Position numbers and translations under genes: made by a program. 32,104 nucleotides of DNA. Source: a virus. The notes under the pieces were generated by a model. The model was not told where the DNA came from and did no database searches. It saw nothing but the letters and a program-made list of their open reading frames with translations. The DNA is taken from positions 1-32,104 of the IMG/VR virus record IMGVR_UViG_3300025420_000015. The stretch is one strand, 5' to 3'. How positions within the stretch are numbered: the stretch's first letter is position 1; every line of letters begins with the position of its first letter. This document shows, one piece after another, positions 8,041 to 16,373 of the stretch.

Positions 8041-10158
8041 TTACCCAACCAATTCTTGGAAGTTTTGGCTGGTTCTAGTAGCCACGAAATTTATTAGGAT
8101 AAATTCTGCTGCCCTAACTGGCTTTAAATATATATCCACATGCAATTCATTTGCATCGATAGAATCCGGGGTGTTGTTCCTAGAGTCGCAAACCACCAAA
8201 TAATCGTATACCCCTTGAGTGTTCTTTGCGTTTTCAAATATTGGTGTTAATGCATTTACAACTCTGGTTCTAGTGAAATCTGTGTTTGGTTCAAACACAA
8301 AGTATTTCATTATATCCTGTGTGGATTTTTCAAGAGATAGGAACAATCTACGAACATTTACACGATCAAAAGCGGATGGTTTCTTTTGAAGGGTTTTTTG
8401 TCCGTATACCACATATCCATCATTAGGGAAGAACACCACTGGATTAATAGAAATAGTATATAAGAAATCTCTTTGTTTCTGGTTAGGATTGAAAGCGATA
8501 TCTGTAATACCTTTAACTATTCCTCTAGTAAGACCAGCAGGAGCAATCCAAGGGTATGTTGCTTTATCAGAATTTGCGTATATATTAGCAGCAAATCCAG
8601 AGAAAGGACACCAGAATTGTTTATCAGAATTTGCATCATACACTTTAACCCAATTTCCGTAGGTAGCAGCATAATTACTATTCGTTCCACCAAATAAGGT
8701 TTTCAATGGAGTATAAACATTTTGAGAAAAGGTATTTCCAGGAATTGAAACTATCTTTGTATCACTACCATTAATAAAGATTTGGCGTAATGGATCAACA
8801 ATAATCATACAATCCTTTCTGGTTTCGCTAGTGAAAGCATCATATAATCCATAAACTGAAGACCAAGATTGATAACATGGTGCGAAAGCAGAAGATAATT
8901 GAGTGATGTCAACATACACAGAATCATCATATATTCCACTTACTGCATTTGCTGCTATTGTAGTAAGACCCGCATCAACAACGATATCTAATGGATAAAT
9001 TTCAGGATTATCCACTAAAGAAAGAGCGCGATCAACTTTACTAGCAACATTTCCAATATCGTTATAGTTTACATTAGAAACTACTGGAGTATAAACACCT
9101 TCTGCAAACAATGCTTTAGCGGAACCATCAACACTAACAGAGGATAATGGATTGTTTGTGCTTAAGCTTGTCCAAGAAGTGTGTTTAGATATTGCAGGAT
9201 TCACAAGCAATGTCAAATTTGAAGAACTATTATTAACAATATCCGACAAGTAGAAAGAGCGAGGAATACCACCTTGGGATGTTGATGTTTTCTTATTCGC
9301 ATCCAAAGAACCGATACGACTTTCAACTAATGATATTGACAACATTTGTGGATCATATATGGATTGACGAACTTTAAATAAATTCAAAATCAAACTGTCT
9401 TGATAATATGAATCACCGAAATCGAATAATGGAGTAGTTTCAATTATTTCAGATACAGAATTGTTACTTCCTCCGATATTAGAACCAGAAAGATTAAACG
9501 CCAACTTAGATGTTGGTAATGTATACCAATTTGTTAATGTATCGCCAGTATTCACTAAACTATACATACTAGTCACAGCAGTAAATGAAGTATCAGGTCC
9601 TAAGTCTGTATTATCTTTCAGAGAAATGTAATATCCCTCGAAAATATCGTTAATCGTTGTTTGGCTATCGTTGATTATGATAATACCCGCGTTTGCATTA
9701 ACAGTATCCCATGATGCTGCTGTTGTTGAGCTTGAAATGCTACTCCATGCAAAATTATTCTGTGCTAATTGATTATATTCAGCATTGCTTAAAGTATATT
9801 GAGATGGGTTTCCTATTGTAAATCCCCCTGTTGAAGATGCGACAGGATAGAATAATGCACTATAGCTATCAGAAAATCCTAATCCAGCAGCGGAACCATA
9901 GGGTAAACGTGTGGTTAATAAATTTCCTGCGGATTGCACGACTTGTTTTGCAGATTGATAAAAATATCTTTCTGCTGCATTTGTAGGAAGACCGAAAATC
10001 TGTTCAAATTCCGAAATAGTGGAAATAGAAACAACTTCGTCCGTAGGTCCTTGGGAAGCAAACCCCATAACATATACATTAGTTCCTACCACTGTTTGAG
10101 TAGTATCGGATAAGTCAATTTCTGTGATTTGAACACCTGGTGAATTAATAGTTCTCAT
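8041..10158 (-). CDS. 18: Tail sheath protein, T4 gp18 family
   Basis: A 705-residue protein beginning MRTINSPGVQITEIDLSD. This is the classic contractile sheath N-terminus, where SPGVQITEID begins the linker strand connecting neighbouring subunits. Next come VVGTNVYVMGFASQGPTDEV and EFEQIFGLPTNAAERYFYQSAKQVV. The conserved C-terminal contraction domain contains KQRDFLYTISINPVVFFPNDGYVVYGQKTL, RVNVRRLFLSLEKSTQDIMKYFVFEPN and VDIYLKPVRAAEFILINF. The length is slightly above T4 gp18 (659). Sheath subunits surround the tube and contract to drive it into the host envelope. TAAATA is at 10170-10175, and TATAAATA also overlaps the start codon itself. A terminator follows the gene. Confidence 0.95.
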   Translation of the reverse strand: MRTINSPGVQITEIDLSDTTQTVVGTNVYVMGFASQGPTDEVVSISTISEFEQIFGLPTNAAERYFYQSAKQVVQSAGNLLTTRLPYGSAAGLGFSDSYSALFYPVASSTGGFTIGNPSQYTLSNAEYNQLAQNNFAWSSISSSTTAASWDTVNANAGIIIINDSQTTINDIFEGYYISLKDNTDLGPDTSFTAVTSMYSLVNTGDTLTNWYTLPTSKLAFNLSGSNIGGSNNSVSEIIETTPLFDFGDSYYQDSLILNLFKVRQSIYDPQMLSISLVESRIGSLDANKKTSTSQGGIPRSFYLSDIVNNSSSNLTLLVNPAISKHTSWTSLSTNNPLSSVSVDGSAKALFAEGVYTPVVSNVNYNDIGNVASKVDRALSLVDNPEIYPLDIVVDAGLTTIAANAVSGIYDDSVYVDITQLSSAFAPCYQSWSSVYGLYDAFTSETRKDCMIIVDPLRQIFINGSDTKIVSIPGNTFSQNVYTPLKTLFGGTNSNYAATYGNWVKVYDANSDKQFWCPFSGFAANIYANSDKATYPWIAPAGLTRGIVKGITDIAFNPNQKQRDFLYTISINPVVFFPNDGYVVYGQKTLQKKPSAFDRVNVRRLFLSLEKSTQDIMKYFVFEPNTDFTRTRVVNALTPIFENAKNTQGVYDYLVVCDSRNNTPDSIDANELHVDIYLKPVRAAEFILINFVATRTSQNFQELVG

Positions 10159-10169
10159 ATTTATATTAT

Positions 10170-10175
10170 TATTTA
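10170..10175 (-). promoter_or_regulatory. TAAATA element before tail sheath gene
   Basis: CATAAATAATAATATAAATATG on the minus strand. One copy lies 11 bases before the ATG and a second TATAAATA runs into the start codon. It is a candidate late promoter or translation-initiation element. Confidence 0.45.
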
Positions 10176-10200
10176 TGCTTTTTCAACTATTTTTATGAGG

Positions 10201-10779
10201 CTATAACAGAGAAGGTGTCAATAAATTAAAGTTGACCCTACTAAATTGGAAGGTAACAGTAGATTCTATCCAGTCATTAGTTCTATTATCATACGTAATT
10301 CCACCTAATCCAGTAATAAAAGCATTTACATATACCCAAGATGCAATTTTTTGATTATATTCATCTAACGCATAAACAGAAAAAGAAGTTTGATATTCGG
10401 GTGTCATACTAGTTTTTGATGTTGTAGGACTTCCACCATAAATACTTCCATCCGCAGTATTCAAAACATTCAACCATTGCCATAACACATAATAGTTCAC
10501 AAATTTATTGTCTACCACAAAATTTATTGTAATTGGTTCATAATTTGGGCGAGTGTAGCTACTAATATTTGATACCTGCCCACCAAAAGGTAAAGCAATA
10601 GAAGGAACTGCAATCGTTGGAACTACTGTACCATACACACTAAAATTTAAAGTATCTAATCCATTCGGAATAGACAAATTAGGCGTATTCTTCATAACAA
10701 TAGGTAAATCCAATACAAGTAAAAATTTGTCTTTACTTGCCCTATTAAGCACCGATTGTTCAGTTGGATTTACGTTCAT
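10201..10779 (-). CDS. Tail tube-like protein (gp19 fold), upstream of sheath
   Basis: A 192-residue protein from ATG 10779. It shows the tube-fold pattern: ASKDKFLLVLDLP (first strand), IAVPSIALPFGGQVSNISSYTRPNYEPITINFVVDNKFVNYYVLWQWLNVL (loop, strand, helix), SFSVYALDEYNQKIASWVYVNAFITGLGGITYD and a final ESTVTFQFSRVNF strand. It has no obvious sequence identity with the gp19-like protein at 5262, so it is either a second tube protein or a tail-completion/tube-cap protein using the same fold. It lies 15 bp after the terminase stop and 42 bp before the sheath start. TAAATA is at 10786-10791. Confidence 0.65.
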   Translation of the reverse strand: MNVNPTEQSVLNRASKDKFLLVLDLPIVMKNTPNLSIPNGLDTLNFSVYGTVVPTIAVPSIALPFGGQVSNISSYTRPNYEPITINFVVDNKFVNYYVLWQWLNVLNTADGSIYGGSPTTSKTSMTPEYQTSFSVYALDEYNQKIASWVYVNAFITGLGGITYDNRTNDWIESTVTFQFSRVNFNLLTPSLL

Positions 10780-10785
10780 TTGTAT

Positions 10786-10791
10786 TATTTA
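10786..10791 (-). promoter_or_regulatory. TAAATA element before tube-like gene
   Basis: GTTAAATAATACAAATG on the minus strand, 6 bases before the start codon. The copy overlaps the stop region of the terminase C-half gene. Confidence 0.4.
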
Positions 10792-10794
10792 ACT

Positions 10795-13068
10795 TTATGG
10801 TTGATATATAGTAAACCCAAGTTCCATTAATCCATCAATATCCAAATCATCCGTATGTAAATCATTACCACCCATTATTGGTTGATATTTTTGTGGGGTA
10901 TTTGGTTTAGGATAATTTGATGGAACTATTATTTCTCCTGTCGTGAGGTCTTTTAATGAATATAACGTATCATCAGTATATTCCATATCAGTTCTCGATA
11001 CTTTCAATGGTTTATTCTGATCATCAAATTCATCTACAGTAAAGTATTGTTGGCATACATCAGTTTCTAATACAAATAATGCCCAAACTAATGCCATAAC
11101 AAAATCATCTCTGTGTTTATCCGTCTTTTTGCGATACGTTCCATTCGGATATTTCACGAAGGTTTCAAATTCTGATATTGTATCATCATCATTTATTTTA
11201 ACCGCATGTAAGAAATTAATCCAATACCTCAAATTACTAACAGCATTAAAACGTAAATTATTGTGACTAAAAATTCCCAAATGTCTTGTATTTTTTCTTC
11301 CATCAGTGCTAGAAGTTTTGCTATAACTTACAATTTTATCATAATAATGGGTGTGAACTAATGCATCCAATATCTGCGCACCACAATTATTTCTTTCTAT
11401 CAATAAAGGCGGATTTCCCCAAGATGCTGCCAAATTCACCAATCTATTCGCAAAATGATATGGTTCTAACACATTTGTTCCATATACCGCAACTTGTTTA
11501 ATTTCTGTCAAATCCGTAATATCTAAAACTTGAGCGGTTGATGCAGCCCTTCCAATACCTTCCCCAACATCAACACCAATAACATATATCCTATCTTTAT
11601 CAGGCATCTCATACACTTTATATGTAGAATCTGATGATGCCCATAAAGTAGGTTTCTTATTGGTTTTAAACTCCTCTATAACCTCCGCACCCACTGCACC
11701 ATCCGAAGAGTCTAAGAATTTATTTCCAAATTCCTGCTCAAATGCTGCTTCTGACCCCAAAGCTGAAATCATACCCGCTTTCCATTTTTCATTTCTACCA
11801 GGAACATCCCACCAATCAATCCTTTCAGTCTTCCAATCATTCTTCCCCTTTTCTGCATCACTATAAATTTCGTAAAATTTATTAAAAACCCCATTTGGCG
11901 TGCTCACCATGAAAATTTTAGTTTTTTTACCGGATGATACTGTAGGAATTACAGACTTCCAAAATTCCTCCATCAAATGTGTATTATGACTTAATACATC
12001 ATTCGTATAATATTTATTTCCTTTTTTAACATCAACTAAATCATAAACAAAATCTTCACTGTCTTTTGTTATATATTCTACTTTTGTTACTCCTGTTTTA
12101 GTTTTTATATATTTATTTACTGCGTTTTTTGCAAATATTTTCCTTCCTGATTTAGAAATAAAACAATGATTAGGAGATACTACTATACTATTACCACCTT
12201 CAAAACACACCTTTATTAATTTGCGGCGGGAATACTCAGCAACACCACTGAAATCCGACCAACCATTATGCGTTAATACCTCCCATTCTTCATTTTCTTC
12301 GTATCTAATTAAATCTGCGTTCATCTGCACAGAAGTTTTGAAAAACAAATCAGCAATTTCTACAATTTTTGTTTCGCCCGTTATTTTATTTCTCAAATCA
12401 ACTTTAGTATTTCTATTGACACAATCAATAAATGCTGCTTCATCGATCACCAAAATACTTGCTGTATCCCCGCGAGCAGCAGTAGATGTAGTAGTTGATA
12501 TACCAATACTACTACCGTTCGCAAAAACACAACCAGTTTTTCCCCATTCCTTAATACCAGGTTTTAAATAGTTGGGTAATAATTCATATGCAAGTCGTAT
12601 CTTTTTAAAAATATTAATTGCAGTGTTTTCTTTATTTGCGACAATCATTACTCGTTGATCATCCAAAAAACATGTATTCCATAATGCATATACCGTAGTA
12701 AGTGTTGTATTATGACTTAGAATACCATTAGAAAAATATGTATGTTTATCGGATTTTAAAGAAACGTCATACATGTTTTCTGGTGGTAACTCTAATTTTT
12801 CCACACTTCTTACAATCTCAACACCAGTTTCTGTAATAATTTTATCTCCAACTTCTAAATCATAAACATATATTTCTTCTCCATTTTCGCCAATTACTAT
12901 ATGCTCATCCGCACATTCTAAAAAATAATTATCCGTCTCTAATTTCCAAACATCATAAGGAATCGTCTTATGAACGGCTTCTATATCTTCCCATCCACTA
13001 TCCGTCCAAATTTCGTAATTATCTACACTACGAGTATCTATAATCTTTTCATCACTAATATCAATCAT
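10795..13068 (-). CDS. 17: Large terminase C-terminal half (gp17) with intein C fragment and a second internal intein
   Basis: A 757-residue precursor. Residues 1-120 are the C-terminal half of a split intein, ending YFSNGILSHN; T121 begins the C-extein TTLTTVYALW, which completes Walker A (SRQVGK/TT) when joined to the protein at 14385-14822. ATPase sequence continues to the Walker B region VIDEAAFID (207-215). It is then interrupted by a 147-residue mini-intein (C216-N362) and resumes with THLMEEFWKSVIPT and the coupling motif MVSTPNG. The RNase H-like nuclease follows: IGVDVGEG (first acidic residue), LLIERNNCG, and KHRDDFVMALVWALF. Summing the exteins gives 114+95+395 = 604 residues, close to T4 gp17 (610). 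Function: ATP-driven headful packaging motor and genome-cutting nuclease at the portal. It needs one trans and one cis splicing event to be active. Confidence 0.93.
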   Translation of the reverse strand: MIDISDEKIIDTRSVDNYEIWTDSGWEDIEAVHKTIPYDVWKLETDNYFLECADEHIVIGENGEEIYVYDLEVGDKIITETGVEIVRSVEKLELPPENMYDVSLKSDKHTYFSNGILSHNTTLTTVYALWNTCFLDDQRVMIVANKENTAINIFKKIRLAYELLPNYLKPGIKEWGKTGCVFANGSSIGISTTTSTAARGDTASILVIDEAAFIDCVNRNTKVDLRNKITGETKIVEIADLFFKTSVQMNADLIRYEENEEWEVLTHNGWSDFSGVAEYSRRKLIKVCFEGGNSIVVSPNHCFISKSGRKIFAKNAVNKYIKTKTGVTKVEYITKDSEDFVYDLVDVKKGNKYYTNDVLSHNTHLMEEFWKSVIPTVSSGKKTKIFMVSTPNGVFNKFYEIYSDAEKGKNDWKTERIDWWDVPGRNEKWKAGMISALGSEAAFEQEFGNKFLDSSDGAVGAEVIEEFKTNKKPTLWASSDSTYKVYEMPDKDRIYVIGVDVGEGIGRAASTAQVLDITDLTEIKQVAVYGTNVLEPYHFANRLVNLAASWGNPPLLIERNNCGAQILDALVHTHYYDKIVSYSKTSSTDGRKNTRHLGIFSHNNLRFNAVSNLRYWINFLHAVKINDDDTISEFETFVKYPNGTYRKKTDKHRDDFVMALVWALFVLETDVCQQYFTVDEFDDQNKPLKVSRTDMEYTDDTLYSLKDLTTGEIIVPSNYPKPNTPQKYQPIMGGNDLHTDDLDIDGLMELGFTIYQP
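11983..12423 (-). other. Mini-intein in terminase Walker B region
   Basis: 147 residues (C216-N362 of the C-half precursor), starting CVNRNTKVDL and ending YYTNDVLSHN before Thr. Block A (TKVDLRNKITGETKIVEI), a block-B-like SPNHCFI and the terminal F/G blocks (DFVYDLVDVKKGNKYYTNDVLSHN) are visible. No LAGLIDADG or other endonuclease domain is present. The segment LTHNGWSDFSGVAEYSRRKLIKVCFE parallels WTDSGWEDIEAVHKTIPYDVWKLE in the split intein, so the two share ancestry. Confidence 0.9.
12709..13068 (-). other. Split intein C fragment (IntC) of terminase
   Basis: 120 residues from the start Met to N120, with terminal SHN then Thr as the +1 nucleophile. It contains the histidine block (ECADEHIVIG), LEVGDKIITE, and a block F/G region (MYDVSLKSDKHTYFSNGILSHN). 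It is unusually long for an IntC, because the break lies near the intein's N-terminus, as in atypical split inteins such as AceL-TerL. Confidence 0.9.
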
Positions 13069-13079
13069 TATAATTTTAT

Positions 13080-14357
13080 TTAATCATTATGAATAAAATC
13101 TAAACAATCTTGTAATATCTTTTGCTTGTCTTTATAATACTCCAATTCTTTAACATTAAAAACTTTACATTTTAATGTTTTTACTATTTCATCTTCCCGC
13201 ATTTGATCATTTTCTACTCTATAATTAACTTGTTTATTTGCAATACTATGCCAATACGCACCATTAAATTCTATGACTTTGTTTACATCTTTAATATAAA
13301 AATCTAATGATCTACTAGTTTTATGTGTCTTTACTTTATATTCGTGATTCTTTCCGTCCGTTGATATATTACCGTCATATATAGTCGCAAAATAAATTTC
13401 TTTGTATTCGGATTTTATATTATCGTATATATTCCAAAATAACTCTTGTGATACCTTGGAATAATTTTGTTTTGGAAATGATGTCAACCATTTTTCTGTT
13501 ATCCCCTTTCGAATTTCTATTGCTTTGGTTTTGTTGCATCCACTTCGCTTCATAATAGCATCTATAGAATTTGTAGTCTGTCGTTCTCTTAACTTCTGTA
13601 TGGCTTCTTCTTCAGTAAACCCCATCTTAGTCCAATATCCCTTTTGTGTAGAATTACATTGCGTGTCTTGTATGGTTTTACTAATCGCTTCACCACAGTC
13701 ACTTCTGTTATTATATTTGTTATGATAATTCACACCACAACTAGTATTATAACAAAATTTATTATATCCCTCCCAAATACTATTAAATTTCATTAAATTG
13801 CCACACCATAAACATTTTCCCAATTCATTAGTTTTTTGTATATGTTTATGATAATATGATTCTTCTGAATCATGAACGTCTTTAATATGTTTCGATAAAT
13901 CTTCTTTTCTATAATATGAAATTCCACATTCTTTACATACAATATTAAAATTTTCTGGTAAAAGCTTTCCACTTTTTATTTTTTTCTGTTGATTACTATG
14001 AGTAATACAACACGCTCCAACTGCAATCATACTAAATGGTATTAAATTTTTACATGAAACCAAACAGCATTTAGTTTTCGATAATACATATTTATTATAA
14101 ATTTCTTCTTTGTTGTGTGTCGTCTTGTTAAGAGATACTGATATATCCTTCCATCCTTCAAAATAAGAATTCAATTCTTCAACAAAAATATAAGAATGTA
14201 ATAATTCTTTGGTTTTGTTTATATCTCTGTTATTTTGTTTATACAATTTTCTAACTAACGACCCCGCAAATAATCCATAGGTTTTATGTTGAAATTCCGT
14301 TAATTTTAATCCAGTTACTTTACAAATATAGGTTTTGTCCATACCTATATTTATCAT
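13080..14357 (-). CDS. Homing endonuclease, EDxHD type, between the two terminase halves
   Basis: 425 residues from ATG 14357. ATG 14342 (MDKTYICKVTG) is also likely, because a TAAATA element (14348-14353) sits 5 bases before it. The N-terminal half has Cys/His clusters, including a zinc-finger-like block with CKECGISYYRKEDLSKHIKDVHD (C2H2 spacing) and CLWCGN...CYNTSC. The C-terminal nuclease domain (about 295-420) has SQELFWNIYDNI, SRSLDFYIKDVNKVIEFNGAYWHS and a late KVFNVKELEYY. This is the Vsr-like/EDxHD signature also seen at 5831-7951. It occupies the whole gap between the terminase halves, 27 bp after one and 11 bp before the other. Its position at the intein break suggests that it propagates the split-intein allele. 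Confidence 0.88.
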   Translation of the reverse strand: MINIGMDKTYICKVTGLKLTEFQHKTYGLFAGSLVRKLYKQNNRDINKTKELLHSYIFVEELNSYFEGWKDISVSLNKTTHNKEEIYNKYVLSKTKCCLVSCKNLIPFSMIAVGACCITHSNQQKKIKSGKLLPENFNIVCKECGISYYRKEDLSKHIKDVHDSEESYYHKHIQKTNELGKCLWCGNLMKFNSIWEGYNKFCYNTSCGVNYHNKYNNRSDCGEAISKTIQDTQCNSTQKGYWTKMGFTEEEAIQKLRERQTTNSIDAIMKRSGCNKTKAIEIRKGITEKWLTSFPKQNYSKVSQELFWNIYDNIKSEYKEIYFATIYDGNISTDGKNHEYKVKTHKTSRSLDFYIKDVNKVIEFNGAYWHSIANKQVNYRVENDQMREDEIVKTLKCKVFNVKELEYYKDKQKILQDCLDFIHND

Positions 14358-14384
14358 AAATTAAGTAAATGTCCAACTTGAAAT

Positions 14385-14822
14385 TCATCCAACACGTTTA
14401 TAAAAATTTTCTATCGTAACCTCTTCAGTTTCAAGTGTTTGTTTATTCCGAATAGTTAACATAACACCACATTTAAGGCATTTACCTACTTGTCTTGATG
14501 CTAAGACCGTAACGAACCGGTTCTTCGCTAGGCTTTTTAATACTCTTTTTTGAGCAGGGTAGAGTTCTATTTTTTCTTTACCTCTGTCGATATTTACGAT
14601 ATAGAAATGTTTTTCAGCGAAGTGTGTGATATCTTCCTTACATTTTTTCATTTCCTTTACCATTGCAGGAGTGAACGCAAATTGTGCATTCTCTCTTGGT
14701 AATTTTTTATCTCCTCTATAGTATTGTCTATCACCTATAGGGTTTTCGTTAATTACATCATCTTCAATCTCTTTAACATCCTCTAGATAAGAATCTTCTG
14801 GACATGTGTTATCATCACTCAT
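14385..14822 (-). CDS. 17: Large terminase N-terminal half (gp17) fused to intein N fragment
   Basis: 145 residues. The first 114 are terminase: an acidic N-terminus, then FTPAMVKEMKKCKEDITHFAEKHFYIVNIDRGKEKIELYPAQKRVLKSL, the adenine-binding Q-motif region of T4-type large terminases, then FVTVLASRQVGK, the first part of Walker A. At C115 terminase sequence stops and an intein begins, running 31 residues to the stop after IENFYKRVG. Trans-splicing with the product of 10795-13068 would give SRQVGKTTLTT, an intact Walker A. This half alone cannot bind ATP. TAAATA is at 14831-14836. It is separated from its partner by a homing endonuclease gene. Confidence 0.92.
   Translation of the reverse strand: MSDDNTCPEDSYLEDVKEIEDDVINENPIGDRQYYRGDKKLPRENAQFAFTPAMVKEMKKCKEDITHFAEKHFYIVNIDRGKEKIELYPAQKRVLKSLAKNRFVTVLASRQVGKCLKCGVMLTIRNKQTLETEEVTIENFYKRVG
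14388..14480 (-). other. Split intein N fragment (IntN) of terminase
   Basis: 31 residues, C115-G145, beginning CLKCGVMLTI and ending IENFYKRVG at the stop codon. It holds the block A Cys nucleophile and little else. The short length and the IE-x-x-YKR ending recall the IntN of the AceL-TerL split intein (about 25 residues), which interrupts the same protein. Confidence 0.88.
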
Positions 14823-14830
14823 ATTAGTTT

Positions 14831-14836
14831 TATTTA
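14831..14836 (-). promoter_or_regulatory. TAAATA element before terminase N-half gene
   Basis: GTTAAATAAAACTAATATG on the minus strand, 8 bases before the ATG. The flanking TTAGTTAAATAAAACTAA also forms a short dyad. Confidence 0.4.
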
Positions 14837-14843
14837 ACTAATA

Positions 14844-15248
14844 TTAGATATCTTCTTCTAGATTTCCACCTTCTCCCATACCGCCTTGTTCTGGATTAAA
14901 GATATTAAACATTGTGCAGCGCAAGTTTTCTAGTAATGCATCTCTATCTTGAGCGTTCGCAGCATGCATCATAAAAACCTTATCACCGTGTAGATCATAT
15001 CCGATAGTCATATATGCTTTTAAGTATTCTGTGGTGATGTTATTTAATTGTGCGATATCGTCACTTCTATCTTTTTCTATTGAGACTTTATCATAGAATT
15101 GGATAAAAGCTTGTTTGATTAAGCTTTGCACATCAGCATCTACGGTAGGGGGAACATTTTCAGGAACTATTTTTTTAGTTTCTGTTTTTTTACGACTAAT
15201 CTTTTTTTTCCCTGTCATTTTATTTTTATTTGGGTCATTAGCAGACAT
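14844..15248 (-). CDS. Hypothetical protein, positional candidate for small terminase
   Basis: 134 residues from ATG 15248. The N-terminus is highly basic (MTGKKKISRKKTETKK), the middle (about 40-115) looks helical (DVQSLIKQAFIQFYDKV, NNITTEYLKAYMTIGYDL), and the tail is Gly-rich and acidic (EQGGMGEGGNLEEDI). It lies directly upstream of the large terminase gene, where T4 encodes its small subunit gp16 (164 residues, a coiled-coil ring protein). The size and the charged ends would allow that role, but I see no recognisable gp16 motif, so the assignment is positional only. TAAATA lies at 15261-15266, 12 bases before the ATG. Confidence 0.6.
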   Translation of the reverse strand: MSANDPNKNKMTGKKKISRKKTETKKIVPENVPPTVDADVQSLIKQAFIQFYDKVSIEKDRSDDIAQLNNITTEYLKAYMTIGYDLHGDKVFMMHAANAQDRDALLENLRCTMFNIFNPEQGGMGEGGNLEEDI

Positions 15249-15259
15249 AGCATCTACTA

Positions 15260-15601
15260 CTATTTATTCGTAATTGTATTTTTAGTATACTCCGCAGCTT
15301 TATTATTAATGCCATATTTTACCAGATGTTCCACTAAAATTTCAAACGACAATGTTTTAATTTTTAGTCGGGTTGGTAGATATTGGCCTCCGTCTGACAA
15401 TTCCAAATATGATTCATTATCTCCGAAATTTGGATCACCGGAGAAGCAAGTACAAAAAATAGAACTTACTTTAGGATCGATAACAATAGTCCAAGACCGT
15501 GCATCCGCTTTACTATAATCATCAAATAATTTATATGCGTAATATCCGCTATCTCTGAGTCTTTTTAAGAAGTATCCTAATGTAGTTAATTTATTAGCCA
15601 T
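15260..15601 (-). CDS. Hypothetical protein between clamp and terminase genes
   Basis: 113 residues from ATG 15601, with a TAAATT variant element 13 bases upstream. The N-terminus is helical (TLGYFLKRLRDSGYYAYKLFDDYS). A compact beta-rich centre follows (ARSWTIVIDPKVSSIFCTCFSGD) and then a charged helical C-terminus (FEILVEHLVKYGINNKAAEYTKN). There are no enzymatic motifs or membrane segments. It ends 11 bp before the next gene. I do not recognise the family. Its position between the clamp and packaging genes may reflect a late-gene switch or packaging role, which is inference only. Confidence 0.6.
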   Translation of the reverse strand: MANKLTTLGYFLKRLRDSGYYAYKLFDDYSKADARSWTIVIDPKVSSIFCTCFSGDPNFGDNESYLELSDGGQYLPTRLKIKTLSFEILVEHLVKYGINNKAAEYTKNTITNK

Positions 15602-15629
15602 AATGTTATATTAATTTATCAAATTCTGA

Positions 15630-16373
15630 TTATTTTACAAGTGCGGATATTATAAATTTCACAAGAATATTATCTTCTTGAATTTCGAACACTGTAATTT
15701 TCAAAGAGTTATTAAATTTGACATTAATTTTACTAGTTTTAATTCCACTGATTAAACGTAAGTGTTCTAGATTTAATGGAACAGCGGGTTCAATAGATTC
15801 ACCAGTATATTCTTCGTTAATCAGATATGTAATATTATTTGAATTTGGGGTTTCTCTATCGTTCAATTCCCCATACACAGAACCATTTTTAGTATACAAA
15901 TAAAATTTATTAGAATCTGTGACTATTGATGCTGCCTTCATTATTTCATTAAACTTTCCAACAGTAAGTTCAAATTCGGTATCAAATTGCAACTTATTTA
16001 TTTTTGTTACGTTCAACGGGCATTTTGGTATATATCCATCTTCTGATAGGTGATATACGAAATTAAAACTTTTGTTATCATTATAAGTGATATTATTATT
16101 TTTTACAGTTAAAGAAATGTCACCAACTTTTTCTATACAACCCAACAGTCTAATAAATTTGTCAATATCCAACAGATTCAGTTTTAATGGTGTTTCTATA
16201 TCTATAGCAGTATTTAATTTTGCATATACAATGAAACTTCCATCTTGTGAAGTGCATATTGTATTAATATCGTCCTTTTCTACATTAAGGACGATATTAC
16301 TTGCAACCTTACTAATTGGAGATAAAAACTTCTGAACTAATGTTCCTTTATCTATAGATATTACGGTATCCAT
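15630..16373 (-). CDS. 45: DNA polymerase sliding clamp, T4 gp45 family
   Basis: 247 residues (T4 gp45 is 228). The pattern is that of two beta-clamp domains: VISIDKGTLVQKFLSPISKVASNIVLNVEKDDINTICTSQDGSFIVYAKLN in domain 1 and FELTVGKFNEIMKAASIVTDSNKFYLYTKNGSVYGELNDRE in domain 2, with the closing strand ITVFEIQEDNILVKFIISALVK. A trimeric ring tethers the polymerase to DNA and, in T4, also activates late transcription. The ATG overlaps the stop codon of the upstream gene (TAATG), so translation is probably coupled. No clamp-loader genes (gp44/gp62) are in this window. Confidence 0.85.
   Translation of the reverse strand: MDTVISIDKGTLVQKFLSPISKVASNIVLNVEKDDINTICTSQDGSFIVYAKLNTAIDIETPLKLNLLDIDKFIRLLGCIEKVGDISLTVKNNNITYNDNKSFNFVYHLSEDGYIPKCPLNVTKINKLQFDTEFELTVGKFNEIMKAASIVTDSNKFYLYTKNGSVYGELNDRETPNSNNITYLINEEYTGESIEPAVPLNLEHLRLISGIKTSKINVKFNNSLKITVFEIQEDNILVKFIISALVK

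Noticed and set aside
14385-14822. Terminase N half as a simple nonsense or frameshift pseudogene
   Set aside because: The break coincides with a Cys after GK of Walker A. Intein motifs stand on both fragments, and the downstream fragment ends in SHN/T followed by the exact continuation of Walker A.
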